Assembly: GCF_023078355.1 (NCBI RefSeq)
Contig: NZ_CP095552.1
Location: 4,278,001-4,342,000 of the forward strand
Length of the DNA stretch: 64,000 nt
Source: Gordonia hongkongensis
Lineage (GTDB): Bacteria > Actinomycetota > Actinomycetes > Mycobacteriales > Mycobacteriaceae
Direction: 5' to 3'
The notes beneath the pieces were generated by a model that was given only the letters and a program-made list of their open reading frames with translations, was not told the DNA's origin and did not search any database. Every line of letters starts with the position of its first letter. Position 1 is the stretch's first letter. The translations under genes and the position numbers were made by a program. This document shows positions 1 through 9,183 of this stretch, in pieces.

Positions 1-255
1 TCGATGGAGACGTACCAGTACATGCCTGACGGTCGTACTCGAATAATGTTCCAGGACGACGCTGGCGATCATACGGAATACGGGCCACTGCGCGACCTCC
101 CCTCTCAGCATCATTATGGGCAATACACCTCAGATCTATCTCGATTCCCCAAGGACGCCGGGTCTGTCGTCTACGGCCCACCGCCCCACCCCATCGACGA
201 GATGACCGAGTTCGGCGGTGCGGACGACCCTCCTAGGGTCAATCAGGCCAAATGA
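1..255 (+). CDS. C-terminal fragment of an unknown protein (5' end outside window)
   Basis: The frame is open from the first base and stops at 253-255, giving about 84 residues. An ATG at base 4 exists but has no visible ribosome site, so I read this as the tail of a longer gene. The fragment is hydrophilic, rich in Asp, Pro, Tyr and Gly, with no transmembrane segment or cysteine. I do not recognise the family. Four small membrane-protein genes follow on the same strand about 50 bases downstream. A secreted effector followed by membrane partners would fit that layout, but this is speculation. Confidence 0.45.
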   Translation, partial: SMETYQYMPDGRTRIMFQDDAGDHTEYGPLRDLPSQHHYGQYTSDLSRFPKDAGSVVYGPPPHPIDEMTEFGGADDPPRVNQAK

Positions 256-306
256 CCATTCAAACGAGTTATTGACAGATACCGCAAAAAAATGAGGACG
301 GCGTCC

Positions 307-579
307 ATGACCAACGAATCAAGCAGCAACGCACCACCCGGCGACCAGGCTGGTCAACGCGTCTTCGCTGCCCAAACGGCAACCGTCGTTGCCATCCTAT
401 GTTCGAGTTTCGGCATTCCGTTCCTATTCGCCGATAACCGAGTAGTAATAGCCTTGGTGCTGGCCACGACGACGTTGCTGATCGGATGCGCCCTTGCCCT
501 ACCTCGTCGCACCCGCTCGTGGGGAGGCGTGGTCGTTGCGGCCGCGGTGCCCGTCTACCTCATAACTGGTGTGATGTGA
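307..579 (+). CDS. Small membrane protein, copy A1 of a duplicated pair
   Basis: About 90 residues with a short polar N-terminus and then two to three hydrophobic segments (roughly residues 20-40, 43-62 and 68-88). I chose the ATG at 307 because GAGG lies at 294-297; an in-frame ATG at 292 has no ribosome site. The stop TGA (577-579) overlaps the GTG start of the next gene, so the two are translationally coupled. The protein resembles the product of 904-1194: both have an AAQT stretch before the first hydrophobic segment and an Arg-Ser-Trp between later segments. Function is unknown. Membrane immunity proteins for a toxin are one possibility. Confidence 0.6.
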   Translation: MTNESSSNAPPGDQAGQRVFAAQTATVVAILCSSFGIPFLFADNRVVIALVLATTTLLIGCALALPRRTRSWGGVVVAAAVPVYLITGVM

Positions 580-917
580 CAAATCGCGACGACCGCCAAT
601 CGGCCAACCGATTCTTCGGACCGATCACGCCCTACATCTGCGTTGCCGCGATCACCCTCGCTTTGATTGCGGTGAATTACCTGTGGGTGATCGGAATATT
701 GCTCAATATCGTGTTCGTATTCGTCGGCATTGCGCTCATGGCGAATCGGGGGGTGGCTCGTCAAGTCGGTACCGGGATTACTGTCGCGTACCTCACCTTC
801 GTTGCCGCACTTGGCATCCTGATACTCTTCGACTACGTCAAGACTGGCGACGGCCCGTCCACGACATCGTCTTTGTCGGCTCCGCCCAACCCAGAAACGT
901 CACATGGAAGTGACTGA
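576..917 (+). CDS. Small membrane protein, copy B1 of a duplicated pair
   Basis: About 113 residues starting at GTG 576, which overlaps the stop of the preceding gene in a GTGA arrangement. A polar N-terminus carries NRFFGP; three hydrophobic segments follow (about residues 17-35, 38-57 and 66-88), and the tail is polar and Ser/Pro rich. The NRFFGP motif and a later RQ-GTG motif recur in the product of 1191-1451, so the two are paralogues. Its end overlaps the start of the next gene by 14 bases, so all four small genes look like one transcript. No catalytic motif is visible and I do not recognise the family. Confidence 0.6.
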   Translation: MTNRDDRQSANRFFGPITPYICVAAITLALIAVNYLWVIGILLNIVFVFVGIALMANRGVARQVGTGITVAYLTFVAALGILILFDYVKTGDGPSTTSSLSAPPNPETSHGSD

Positions 918-1194
918 CGAAGTCGCCTCTGTGGGCGGAGAATCTTTCAACCCAACCCAATTGAGCTACGCGGCACAGACACTCGTGTCGTTGCTTCTGC
1001 CAGTCGCGATCTTTCTCGCTGCGCTCAACTCCGACACGTCACGCGTTCTCCCCGTCCTCGTAACGATCTCGCTAGCCACCGCGTGTGTCGTCGCCATCGT
1101 CAAACGTCCCGCTGCGCGCAGCTGGGTTATCACGATCACGACGGCCACCGTGACCATGAGTGTGGCCGTCATTCCCTACGGGGGTTGGCTGTGA
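904..1194 (+). CDS. Small membrane protein, copy A2 of a duplicated pair
   Basis: 96 residues. After about 20 polar residues there are three hydrophobic segments (roughly 25-42, 47-65 and 72-92). The ATG at 904 lies inside the end of copy B1, and a GTG at 910 is an alternative start. The stop TGA (1192-1194) overlaps the GTG start of copy B2. It matches copy A1 in length, segment spacing, the AAQT stretch and the Arg-Ser-Trp motif, which points to a tandem duplication of an A-B gene pair. Function unknown. Confidence 0.6.
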   Translation: MEVTDEVASVGGESFNPTQLSYAAQTLVSLLLPVAIFLAALNSDTSRVLPVLVTISLATACVVAIVKRPAARSWVITITTATVTMSVAVIPYGGWL

Positions 1195-1451
1195 ACCCGT
1201 GCGATGAGCCACCCGACAACCGATTCTTCGGACCCGCGACTCCGATGACAGTGATCTTTACGCTGGTAGCGGCACCGTGCACGTTTCTGTTCGTGTGGGT
1301 CGCCAACGTCTTCCTGTTTCTGTTTCTCTTTGTCCTCGGCGCGGCAATGCTCGTCACCGGCACATCCCGCCAGATCGGCACCGGCCTAGTGGCCGGCAGC
1401 CTGACTTACGTACTGGTTCTCGCGGGTTTGCTCGTGTACGCCAGCGCCTGA
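1191..1451 (+). CDS. Small membrane protein, copy B2 of a duplicated pair
   Basis: 86 residues starting at GTG 1191, coupled to copy A2 through a GTGA overlap. The N-terminus has NRFFGP as in copy B1. Two or three strongly hydrophobic segments follow, including a Phe/Leu-rich stretch around residues 35-52, then SRQIGTG and a last segment ending close to the C-terminus. Unlike B1 it lacks the polar Ser/Pro tail. The matching motifs and the identical A-B coupling show a tandem duplication. Function unknown. Confidence 0.6.
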   Translation: MNPCDEPPDNRFFGPATPMTVIFTLVAAPCTFLFVWVANVFLFLFLFVLGAAMLVTGTSRQIGTGLVAGSLTYVLVLAGLLVYASA

Positions 1452-1592
1452 GGAAGCGACACCGCCGCCTCACAAACCCCCTCGGTTCGACACCTGCGCC
1501 CGCCGGGACGATGAGGATTCTGTCCATTGGTGGTGGATGCGCTCCGAATGGGTGAGACTGGCACCGGTACGCCCGACGAGAGGCTGGACACC

Positions 1593-2189
1593 ATGACCGG
1601 TAGGTACCTGCTCCGCACCCTGGGCATCGCACTCGGATGCGCAACCGCGGCAATCCTCTCCCCCGCGATCGCGAACGCCGCACCGAACGACGTGACGATC
1701 ACACCCTCGGTGTCGGGCAACTCGGTCACCGTGACCGTCACGAACCGGTCCACGGCGGTGATCGGGTGCAAGATGTTCGGGCTCCCGGCCGGGTCCGTGG
1801 CCGACAGCGACTCGCGACCACCCTTCGGCTACGTCAACCCCGTCGACCCGCGCGCATTGATCGCGCCGGGTGGCACGCGCACCGTGGCGCTCGAGGTGTT
1901 CACCGACGAGGGTCCAAGCGGGTCCACCGTCCTGCCCGACGGCAACTGGGACCTGTACTGGGGATGCACCACCGTGCCAGGGTTCGACGGCGTCGAACAG
2001 TGGGGCACGCTGGGCCCGGCCGGAAAGCCGTCGACCGCGCGAACCACGCGGCTGACACTTCCCGCCGAAGTCGGCACCCTGATCGCACCGACCCCCATGC
2101 CGCCGGGGCCGTGCCCCGACGCGAGCTGCCTCCCGCCAGACGTCGCCGACATCGTCGACGACCTATGGGGCGAGTACACCTCGCCCTAG
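1593..2189 (+). CDS. Secreted protein with signal peptide, unknown function
   Basis: About 198 residues. The start at 1593 follows a purine-rich GAGAGG (1578-1583) and places a signal peptide at the very N-terminus: Arg-containing n-region, hydrophobic core at about residues 8-27, and an ANA-A cleavage site near residue 31. The mature part looks like a beta-sandwich: threonine/valine-rich strands (TVTVTN), one Cys near the start, one in YWGC and two near the C-terminus (PCPDASCLPP), so two disulfides are possible. There are no membrane segments after the signal. It resembles small exported proteins of Mycobacteriales, but I cannot name a family. Confidence 0.6.
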   Translation: MTGRYLLRTLGIALGCATAAILSPAIANAAPNDVTITPSVSGNSVTVTVTNRSTAVIGCKMFGLPAGSVADSDSRPPFGYVNPVDPRALIAPGGTRTVALEVFTDEGPSGSTVLPDGNWDLYWGCTTVPGFDGVEQWGTLGPAGKPSTARTTRLTLPAEVGTLIAPTPMPPGPCPDASCLPPDVADIVDDLWGEYTSP

Positions 2190-2625
2190 CCTGAGCCAAG
2201 CGGCGAGGCCGTTGCCGTCGGGGACACTCGCCCGGTCACCCAGTGGCTTCGACTCGGCTCCTCGCTCCGCTCGGTGCCGGCTCAACCAGCGGGGGGGTGG
2301 CCGACCGCGCGGGCACCTGCCTGCCGGCTCAACCAGCGCGGGGTGGCCGCTGGCGCGGGATCAAGACGACTGGCGGCCACGACGCAACGGTCGTGCCACC
2401 GCGTTGGTTCCGAAGACGGGTCGATTGGTGACCGATTGCCCGGCTGGTCCCGCATGTGGTCGGACTCACGTGGCGCCGACGGCCGACTTCCGGTGCTCTG
2501 GGAGATAGGGAACCGCTCAATTCGGGCTTCCCCGACGGGACAGACCGCCGATGCCGCCGGGACGCACTCCCCCGTTCGAAAGCCGATCACGACCACAGCC
2601 CTATCGACAGGACTGGAGCCGACCG
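2190..2625. other. Intergenic stretch with no supported gene
   Basis: 436 bases between the secreted protein and the DUF1275 gene. Reading frames here are short and lack ribosome sites or recognisable protein sequence. The visible content is one imperfect direct repeat (2275-2303 and 2322-2349). The segment just before 2626 probably holds the promoter of the next gene, but I cannot place its elements. Confidence 0.5.
2275..2349. repeat. Imperfect direct repeat of about 28 bp
   Basis: Two copies beginning TGCCGGCTCAACCAGCG and ending GGGGTGGCCG, at 2275-2303 and 2322-2349, separated by 18 bases. The first has a longer G run. No hairpin or coding role is evident. Confidence 0.6.
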
Positions 2626-3378
2626 ATGACCGTAGCCGAACGCACCGCACCCGAATCCGACTCCCGCAGACAGTCAACCCGAACGGAGCTGCTGGGCCCC
2701 TTCCACGACGGGCGGGAAATGATTCTCGCCGCCGTCCTCGCCGCGTTGGCCGGGGCCACCGGCGCGGCGGCGTGGCTGTACTCCTCCGGGTGGTACGTGA
2801 CCTTCATGACGGGCAACAGCGAGCGACTGGTGCTCGAACACGTCAAGGGGGCCCATCAGCTCGGCTTCACCGCTCTGCTCACCGTGGTGGTGTTCGTTCT
2901 CGGCGTGTTCGTGGCCACCCTGGCCAGGATGTACGTCTGGCGCAAGGCCCGGCACGGGGCGACAATGCTGACCGCGGGCTCGACGATCGCCGCGTGGCTC
3001 ATCGACATCAACCTCGACAACGGCAACCGAGAATTCGGCGCCGGCCCGGTTCTCTGCCTGGCCTTCGGTCTCGGCGCACTCAACACCTCGATCAGCCGCA
3101 AGGGCGAGGTGGTCATGCCTCTGTCCTACGTGACCGGCACCCTGGTGAAAATCGGCCAGGGCGCCGGGTTGCACGTGTCCGGCGCCAAGCGATGGGGATG
3201 GGTCGCTCACTTGAGCACCTACGCGGGATTCCTCGCCGGTGCAGGATTCGGCGGCCTGCTGTTCAACGCCTTCGACGAACGGAACTCGCTGCTGACCCTG
3301 GCCGTGGTCGCGGTGGTCGCCGCGGCGATCACCTGGCGTCTGGATCATCCCAAGTTCTTGCGTGCCGACGTCCGCTGA
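2626..3378 (+). CDS. DUF1275 (YoaK-like) membrane protein
   Basis: 250 residues with a polar N-terminus of about 30 residues and six to seven predicted membrane segments. The motif WYVTFMTGNSERL near residue 60 is the signature of the YoaK/DUF1275 family, and the second half repeats it in diverged form (PLSYVTGTLVKIGQG near residue 170), as the family's internal symmetry predicts. The start at 2626 is preceded by GGAG at about eight bases. Family members are integral membrane proteins of unsettled function; a transport role is only suspected. The gene converges on the nitronate-monooxygenase-like gene and shows no operon partner. Confidence 0.8.
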   Translation: MTVAERTAPESDSRRQSTRTELLGPFHDGREMILAAVLAALAGATGAAAWLYSSGWYVTFMTGNSERLVLEHVKGAHQLGFTALLTVVVFVLGVFVATLARMYVWRKARHGATMLTAGSTIAAWLIDINLDNGNREFGAGPVLCLAFGLGALNTSISRKGEVVMPLSYVTGTLVKIGQGAGLHVSGAKRWGWVAHLSTYAGFLAGAGFGGLLFNAFDERNSLLTLAVVAVVAAAITWRLDHPKFLRADVR

Positions 3379-3428
3379 CATGACCAGCCGCGTCGTCGGC
3401 CGGTCGCGTCGACTCCTGGACGGGCCGG

Positions 3429-4568
3429 TCAGCCGCCCAGCGTCTTGTTCATCCGGCCGACGGCCTCGTCGTATTCGCTGACGAGGTCGGCGATGAGGTC
3501 GGCGACGGGCGTGATCGCGTTGCAGCGTCCGACGATCTGACCGGCCGGCATCGCGACGACATCGGGATTGTCGGCCTGTGAGATCCGTGCGTGCGCCTCG
3601 GCGACGAGCAGGTTCTGCAGCGGCATCGGCAACGGTTCGGGCGCGGACTCGGCGTCCCAGGCATCGGTCCAGGCCGTCTTCAGCAGTCGCGCAGGCTTTC
3701 CCGAGTAGATGCGGCGGCGCACGGTGTCCCGCGACGTCGCCTTCAGCAGCGCCTGCTGGACGGTCGACGGCTTGTCGGAACCCTCCGGCACGCCGAGCTT
3801 GTACTCCGCCGCCGTCAGCCAGTACGTGCCCATCCAGACGCCCTGCGCACCGAGCGCGATCGCCGCGGCGATCTGGCGGCCACTGCCCACGCCACCGGCC
3901 GCGAGGACCGGCGCGGTGTCGCCGACGGCGTCGACGAGATCCGGCCACAGGATCATCGAGGTGACCTCACCGGTGTGCCCACCGCCCTCGTAGCCCTGGG
4001 CGATGACGATGTCGACGCCCGCCTCGACGTGATGCAGCGCATGCTCTTTCGCGCCCGCGAGCGCGGCGACCAGGACGCCGTTGTCGTGCGCGGTCTGGAT
4101 GACGTCGGCCGGCGGCGAGCCGAGTGCGTTGGCGATCAGCTTGATCTGTCCGTACTTACGACGATGCTCCATCGCGACGTCGACATGCGAGCGCGCGACC
4201 GAGTGCAACCAGCCGAGCACCCCGGCGTCGACCCGGTCTCCACCCGGGAGCGGGGGCACGCCCAGATCGTCCAGCGTGCGTTCGACGAACGCGCGGTGCT
4301 CCGGCGGGATCATCGAGTCGAGGTCCATCTTCGAGCCCTCGGTCGGGATCTTGGCGGGCATCACCACATCGACCCCGAACGGTTTGCCGTCGGTGTTGTC
4401 GTGCATCCACTCCAGGACTTCGTCGAGCTCCTCGGCCTCGTTGAAGCGGACACAACCCAGGACACCGAGGCCACCAGCCCGGCTGATCGCCGCCGCCACG
4501 TCCTGGCTGGGGGTGAATCCGAAGATCGGATACTCGATGCCGAACTTCTCGGCCAGTTCAGTACGCAT
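3429..4568 (-). CDS. Nitronate monooxygenase-like FMN oxidoreductase
   Basis: 379 residues forming the TIM-barrel flavoenzyme of the NMO/FabK type. Visible are the N-terminal IEYPIFGF, the AGGLGVLG glycine motif, GYEGGGHTGE near residue 200 (its His is the usual active-site residue) and AAGGVGSGRQIAAAIALGAQGVWMGT for phosphate binding. Family members oxidise nitronates or act as flavin-dependent dehydrogenases. It lies 22 bases downstream of fadD19 on the same strand, so it is probably co-transcribed and KstR-controlled. It is a distant paralogue of ipdC in this window. The substrate is unknown; a CoA-thioester or steroid intermediate is plausible from context. Confidence 0.82.
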   Translation of the reverse strand: MRTELAEKFGIEYPIFGFTPSQDVAAAISRAGGLGVLGCVRFNEAEELDEVLEWMHDNTDGKPFGVDVVMPAKIPTEGSKMDLDSMIPPEHRAFVERTLDDLGVPPLPGGDRVDAGVLGWLHSVARSHVDVAMEHRRKYGQIKLIANALGSPPADVIQTAHDNGVLVAALAGAKEHALHHVEAGVDIVIAQGYEGGGHTGEVTSMILWPDLVDAVGDTAPVLAAGGVGSGRQIAAAIALGAQGVWMGTYWLTAAEYKLGVPEGSDKPSTVQQALLKATSRDTVRRRIYSGKPARLLKTAWTDAWDAESAPEPLPMPLQNLLVAEAHARISQADNPDVVAMPAGQIVGRCNAITPVADLIADLVSEYDEAVGRMNKTLGG

Positions 4569-4590
4569 GTTTCAGCTCGCTTCCGGCGCT

Positions 4591-6216
4591 CTACTGCGCC
4601 TCGTCGGCGGGACGTTCGGTGGTGACCGACGCTCCCCATCGATAGTCGGGTTTGCCTGCGGGAGAACGCTTGATCTCGTCCACGAACCACACGCTGCGCG
4701 GACACTTGTAGCCCGCCAACTCTTTTCGGACAACTTCGTTGAGACTCGTGAGCGACGGACGCGCACCGTCCCGAGTGGCGATGACCGCTGCGACGCGCTG
4801 ACCCCACCGGTCGTCGGCCACACCCACCACGACGGTGTCGAACACGTCCGGGTGGGCCTTGAGCGCCCCCTCCACCTCCTCGGGGAAGACCTTCTCGCCG
4901 CCGGTGTTGATCGACACCGACCCACGGCCGAGCATGGTGATCGTGCCGTCGGCCTCGAGGACGGCGTTGTCGCCGGGCAGCGAGTAGCGCACGCCGTCGA
5001 AGACCTTGAACGTCTTCGCCGACTTCTCCGGGTCGTTGTGGTAGCGCAGCGGTACGTGGCCGGATCGCGCCAGCACACCGACCTCGCCGCTGCCCGGCTC
5101 GACCGGCGTACCGTCCTCCCGCAGGACGTGGGTCTCCTTGTCCGCCTTCACCCGCGGACCGCCGGTGTGCGGTGTGTCCTTCGCGACGACGCCCATCCCG
5201 CCGAAGCCGGTCTCCGACGATCCGATCGCGTCGATGATGACCGAATTCGGGAACCGGTCGAGGAACTGTTCCTTGACGCTCGGTGAGAACAGGCAGGCCG
5301 ACGACGCGATCGACAGCACGCTCGACAGGTCACGGTCCCCACCGCTCTCCAGCGCCTCGATCATGGGGCGCCCCATCGCATCTCCGGTGATGAACACGAC
5401 GTTGACCTTGTGTCGTTCGACGATGTCCCACGCCGACGATCCGCTGAACTCGGGGTACACCACCGCTTTTCCGCCGGCGAAGAGGGACTGGAAGATCGCC
5501 CACTGCGAGCCGCCGTGGATGAACGGCGGGATCGGGTACCGGACGAGCTGCCCGCCCTCGGCACCGGTCTTGGCGAGATGCCACTCGTCGGGTACGGGTT
5601 CGCTGGTGTACCAGTCGATTCCACCACCGAGGACGCGCCACACGTCTTCCTGCCGCCACACCACGCCCTTCGGCTTCCCGGTGGTACCGCCGGTGTAGAG
5701 CATGTACAGGTCGTCGTCGCTGCGTTCCCCGAAGTCGCGTTCGGTCGACGACGCCGCGATCGCCTCCTCGAAACGGATCGCATCGCTGTGGCCCGCACAG
5801 CACAGGTCCTCGTCCGACCCGTCCTCGATGACGACGCGGTACTCGAGATCGGGCGCTTTCGGCAACGTGTTGCACACGCGACCGGCGAAGCTCCGCTCGT
5901 GGATCAGCACCTTCATCCCGGAGTCGGTGAAGATGTGTTCCAGCTCGGCTTCGACGTAGCGGTAGTTGACGTTGACCATCACCGCGCGCGCCTTGAAGAT
6001 GGCGACCATCGCCTCGACCGACTCGATGGTGTTCCTGCTGTACAGACCCACTCGGTCGCCCGGTTGTACGCCTAGTTCCCGGAGTTTGTGGGCGAGGGCG
6101 TTGGCACGCGCCTCCAGGTCGGCGTAGGAGCGCGAGCGGTCGCCCGACTCGAGCGCGACGCGCTCGGGAACCAGGTCGACGGCATGCTCGATGAGGTCGG
6201 CGATCGTGTAAGCCAT
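4591..6216 (-). CDS. fadD19: Steroid side-chain acyl-CoA synthetase FadD19
   Basis: 541 residues of the ANL superfamily. The AMP/phosphate-binding P-loop [12 protein letters not shown] is near residue 177, the SSETGFGG motif in the middle, [20 protein letters not shown] marks the hinge to the C-terminal domain, and Lys in RSPAGKPDY near the end is the catalytic lysine. FadD19 ligates CoA to C26 sterol carboxylates and is required for C24-branched side chains in Rhodococcus. It is divergent from echA19 with a KstR-type box between them, the same neighbour as in M. tuberculosis (Rv3515c-Rv3516). The start at 6216 gives the conserved [14 protein letters not shown]. Confidence 0.9.
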   Translation of the reverse strand: MAYTIADLIEHAVDLVPERVALESGDRSRSYADLEARANALAHKLRELGVQPGDRVGLYSRNTIESVEAMVAIFKARAVMVNVNYRYVEAELEHIFTDSGMKVLIHERSFAGRVCNTLPKAPDLEYRVVIEDGSDEDLCCAGHSDAIRFEEAIAASSTERDFGERSDDDLYMLYTGGTTGKPKGVVWRQEDVWRVLGGGIDWYTSEPVPDEWHLAKTGAEGGQLVRYPIPPFIHGGSQWAIFQSLFAGGKAVVYPEFSGSSAWDIVERHKVNVVFITGDAMGRPMIEALESGGDRDLSSVLSIASSACLFSPSVKEQFLDRFPNSVIIDAIGSSETGFGGMGVVAKDTPHTGGPRVKADKETHVLREDGTPVEPGSGEVGVLARSGHVPLRYHNDPEKSAKTFKVFDGVRYSLPGDNAVLEADGTITMLGRGSVSINTGGEKVFPEEVEGALKAHPDVFDTVVVGVADDRWGQRVAAVIATRDGARPSLTSLNEVVRKELAGYKCPRSVWFVDEIKRSPAGKPDYRWGASVTTERPADEAQ

Positions 6217-6227
6217 GGGTTCAAAAT

Positions 6228-6241
6228 TAGAACGTGTTATC
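6228..6241. promoter_or_regulatory. KstR-type operator between fadD19 and echA19
   Basis: TAGAACGTGTTATC matches TnnAACnnGTTnnA at all fixed positions except the last. It is 12 bases upstream of the fadD19 start and 78 bases upstream of echA19, so one site could repress both divergent promoters. Confidence 0.8.
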
Positions 6242-6318
6242 GTTCTGGGCAAGCGGCAAAACGCGCCCGCCGCCATCACCTGATCACCACCCGAGCACAG
6301 CGACACCGGAGTGCAGCG

Positions 6319-7140
6319 ATGACCACAGCAACCCCCGCCGAGTCCGTCACCGAGAAGGCACCCGAGTGCCTCGTCGAGAAGCGCGGGCACATCCTTATCG
6401 TGACGATGAACCGCCCGGAGGCGCGCAACGCGTTGTCGACGGAGATGATGCGGATCATGACCGAGGCGTGGGACCAGGTCGATGCCGATCCCGACGTCCG
6501 GGTGGCCATCCTCACCGGCGCCGGCGGGTACTTCTGCGCGGGTGCCGACCTGAAGAGCATGAACAAGAACGCTCCCGGCGACACCGTCGACTCCGGTGCG
6601 TGGAATCCGGCCTCGTTGCCGGCCCTGCTGAAGGGACGCCGTCTCACCAAGCCGCTCATCGCCGCAGTCGAGGGACCCGCCATCGCCGGCGGTACCGAGA
6701 TCCTGCAGGGCACCGACATCCGGGTCGCCGGCGAGAGCGCGAAGTTCGGTGTCTCCGAGGCCCGTTGGGGCCTGTACCCGATGGGTGGCAGCGCGGTTCG
6801 CCTCGTCCGGCAGATCCCGTACACCGTGGCGTGCGACATCCTGCTGACCGGCCGCCACGTCACCGCGCGCGAGGCGCTCGAATACGGACTGATCGGCCAT
6901 GTCGTCGACGACGGGACCGCTCTCGACAAGGCACTCGAACTCGCCGGGAAAATCGCGGCCAACGGTCCGCTCGCGGTGCAGGGCATCCTCAAGACCATCC
7001 GCGACACCGAGGGCCTACACGAACTCGACGCCTTCGAGATCGATGTGAAGATCGGCATCTCGGTCTTCAAGTCGAAGGATGCGAAGGTCGGACCCCGCGC
7101 GTTCGCCGAGAAGCGCACGCCGGAATTCACCGGGGAGTAG
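6319..7140 (+). CDS. echA19: Enoyl-CoA hydratase EchA19
   Basis: 273 residues of the crotonase fold. CAGADLKSM (about residue 73) forms the first oxyanion-hole segment and [23 protein letters not shown] the second, with Glu residues in the usual acidic positions (SEARWGLYP). EchA19 hydrates steroid side-chain enoyl-CoAs during beta-oxidation. The start at 6319 gives a short polar extension before the domain. It is divergent from fadD19 across a KstR-type box, which supports the specific assignment over a generic hydratase. Confidence 0.85.
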   Translation: MTTATPAESVTEKAPECLVEKRGHILIVTMNRPEARNALSTEMMRIMTEAWDQVDADPDVRVAILTGAGGYFCAGADLKSMNKNAPGDTVDSGAWNPASLPALLKGRRLTKPLIAAVEGPAIAGGTEILQGTDIRVAGESAKFGVSEARWGLYPMGGSAVRLVRQIPYTVACDILLTGRHVTAREALEYGLIGHVVDDGTALDKALELAGKIAANGPLAVQGILKTIRDTEGLHELDAFEIDVKIGISVFKSKDAKVGPRAFAEKRTPEFTGE

Positions 7141-7187
7141 CAGCACCCGACAGTTCAGCCGCGCAGCGACTTCCGCGACGCCCCCGG

Positions 7188-7841
7188 TCAGCGGACGGCG
7201 TCCGACGTATCCCCCGACGACCTGCGTGGGCGCAGCACGATCTCGTCGAGACGCCGACGATGATGCTCTTCGATGGTCATGCCCGCCTGGATCTCGTCGA
7301 CGAGGGCTGCAGCGACGTCGCGGATCTTCACGTTCTCCTGCTGTGAGCGCCACCGGAGCACATCGAACGCCCGGTCGGCGTTGACTCCGTAGACCAGCAT
7401 GAGCATGCCCTTGGCCTGCTCGATCACGCCGCTGCTGTCGCGGAAGGCTCGTACCTGGTCGTCGACCCGCCGTTGCACCACGGCCATCTCGGCGTCGGTC
7501 AGGTCGAGGTAGAAGCCCTCGGTGCCGATGGCGCGCCCCGCGGCGTCGGTGATGGAATGCGCGATGACCGCAACCGGGCGGACCCGCCCGGACGTGTCGA
7601 CGATGCGGTGCCGACTCGAGAACGGCGCGTGATTGGTGAGCATCTCGGCCAGCACGGCGTCGAAGTGGGCTCGATCGTCGGGGTGCTTGTGGCGGCGCAT
7701 GAGTTCGGTGGTCGGTTCGACCTCCTCTGGCGCATAACCGTGCAGGGCGGCGACCTCATCGGACCATTCCCACTTCTCGCCCTCGTAGAAGAAGCGGAAG
7801 TCGCCGATACGTTGCATGCCCGCCGGCATTCGGTCGGGCAC
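7188..7841 (-). CDS. PAS-ANTAR domain regulator
   Basis: About 217 residues. The N-terminal part (residues 15-120) is a PAS fold: WEWSDEVAALHGY, then HPDDRAHF, then a strand/helix region ending EGFYLDLTD. The C-terminal part (about 150-200) is an ANTAR domain: VIEQAKGMLMLVYGVNADRAFDVLRWRSQ followed by IRDVAAALV. ANTAR domains bind paired-hairpin RNA and act as antiterminators. GTG 7841 follows a GAGAG stretch; ATGs at 7829 and 7817 are alternatives. It lies downstream of the LLM oxidoreductase on the same strand with a gap of about 210 bases. The signal sensed and the target are unknown. Confidence 0.8.
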   Translation of the reverse strand: MPDRMPAGMQRIGDFRFFYEGEKWEWSDEVAALHGYAPEEVEPTTELMRRHKHPDDRAHFDAVLAEMLTNHAPFSSRHRIVDTSGRVRPVAVIAHSITDAAGRAIGTEGFYLDLTDAEMAVVQRRVDDQVRAFRDSSGVIEQAKGMLMLVYGVNADRAFDVLRWRSQQENVKIRDVAAALVDEIQAGMTIEEHHRRRLDEIVLRPRRSSGDTSDAVR

Positions 7842-8054
7842 TTTGTTCTCTCGCCCCGTCGGCAGGCCGCCCCGTTCGTGGTCGGCGTCCCCGCAACGAG
7901 GACCGTGCTGACTTGGCTGCACGCGAGAAATTCTATGGTTCGATGTCGGGCCACGGCCGGAGTTCGCCGGTTACGGCTGTCGCCGGAGACGGTCGCACGC
8001 GGCGGATGACCGATACCGTGTCCCCTCCGGCACACACCGACACCGGGTGCGTCG

Positions 8055-9092
8055 TCACACCAACGTCGCGAGTTCCCGGATCGTCTCGGTGTCGCGGGCG
8101 GTGACCATGAGCATGGTGACGCCGGCCGCCTCCCACTCCTTGATCTGAGAGCGCACCTCGTCGGCCGTGCCGACGAGCATCGTCTCGCGGACCATCTCGT
8201 CGGGCACCGCGGCCATCGCCTCGGCCTTCTTGCCGCTGAGGAACAGGCTCACGATCTCGTCGACGGCGTCGGCGTAACCCATCCGCTTGTACAGCTCGGC
8301 ATGGAAGTTCTTCTCCTTGGCGCCCATTCCGCCGACGTAGAGCGCCGTCGACGGCCGGTAGCGATCGATGGCCGCGGACACATCGTCGGTGATGACGACC
8401 TGAACCGTCGCGGCCACCTCGAAGTCGTCCCGGGAACGCCGTGCCCCCGGCCGGGCGAACCCCTCGTCGAGCCACGAGTTGTACTGGTCGGCGAGGCCCA
8501 GGCTGAAGAAGATGGCGAGCCAACCGTCGGCGATCTCGGCGGTCTGCGCGACGTTCTTCGGCCCTTCCGCGCCGAGCCAGATCGGCACGTCGGCGCGCAG
8601 CGGATGCGTGATCGGCTTGAGCGGTTTGCCGAGCCCGGTCGCCCCGGGCGCGTCGGCCGGATACGGCAGCGGATAGTGCGGACCCGAGCTGGTCACCTTG
8701 CCCTCCCGGGCGAGCACGTCCCGGACGACACGGACGTACTCGCGCGTGCGCGCCAACGGTTTTGCGAACGGTTCGCCGTACCAGCCCTCCACCACCTGCG
8801 GGCCCGACACCCCGAGCCCGACGATGTGTCGGCCGCCGGAGAGATGGTCGAGGGTCAGCGCGTGCATGGCGAGGGAGGTCGGCGGCCGCGCCGACAGCTG
8901 GGCCACCGCCGTGCCCAGACGGATGCGCGAGGTCGCCGCGCCCCACCAGGCGAGCGGCGTGTACGCGTCGGAGCCCCACGACTCGGCGGTGAAGACCGCG
9001 TCGAACCCGCATTCCTCCGCGGTGGCGATCAACTCCGGCGCTTCTCGAATCGGATCGGCACCCCAGTACCCCAGTTGCAGACCGAGCTTCAC
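8055..9092 (-). CDS. LLM-class F420-dependent oxidoreductase (Rv3520c-like)
   Basis: 345 residues, luciferase-like TIM barrel. Visible are the N-terminal KLGLQLGYWG, the ECGFDAVFTAESWGSDAY motif, LDHLSGGRHIVGLGVSGPQVVEGWYG (typical of F420-binding LLM enzymes) and a C-terminal VTMLMVTARD. GTG 9092 has AGGGGAG five to six bases upstream. The position is that of M. tuberculosis Rv3520c, divergent from the DUF35-ltp4-ltp3 operon with a perfect KstR box between. Cofactor F420 is inferred from family. A steroid or side-chain intermediate is the likely substrate, but the reaction is not established. Confidence 0.82.
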   Translation of the reverse strand: MKLGLQLGYWGADPIREAPELIATAEECGFDAVFTAESWGSDAYTPLAWWGAATSRIRLGTAVAQLSARPPTSLAMHALTLDHLSGGRHIVGLGVSGPQVVEGWYGEPFAKPLARTREYVRVVRDVLAREGKVTSSGPHYPLPYPADAPGATGLGKPLKPITHPLRADVPIWLGAEGPKNVAQTAEIADGWLAIFFSLGLADQYNSWLDEGFARPGARRSRDDFEVAATVQVVITDDVSAAIDRYRPSTALYVGGMGAKEKNFHAELYKRMGYADAVDEIVSLFLSGKKAEAMAAVPDEMVRETMLVGTADEVRSQIKEWEAAGVTMLMVTARDTETIRELATLV

Positions 9093-9155
9093 AACCACTC
9101 CCCTTCTCGCCGGGCCGCGCTTCCCACGGCCTGACATGCATCTTGTGCCCAATAC

Positions 9156-9169
9156 TAGAACGTGTTCTA
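9156..9169. promoter_or_regulatory. KstR-type operator, perfect palindrome
   Basis: TAGAACGTGTTCTA fits TnnAACnnGTTnnA exactly and is a perfect inverted repeat. It lies between the LLM oxidoreductase (start 9092) and the DUF35 gene (start 9184), 14 bases before the latter start, so it can control both directions. Confidence 0.9.
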
Positions 9170-9183
9170 CTCGAGATGTGAGC

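Noticed and set aside
272..277. TTGACA as a -35 box for the small membrane genes
   Set aside because: No convincing -10 hexamer follows at the proper spacing.
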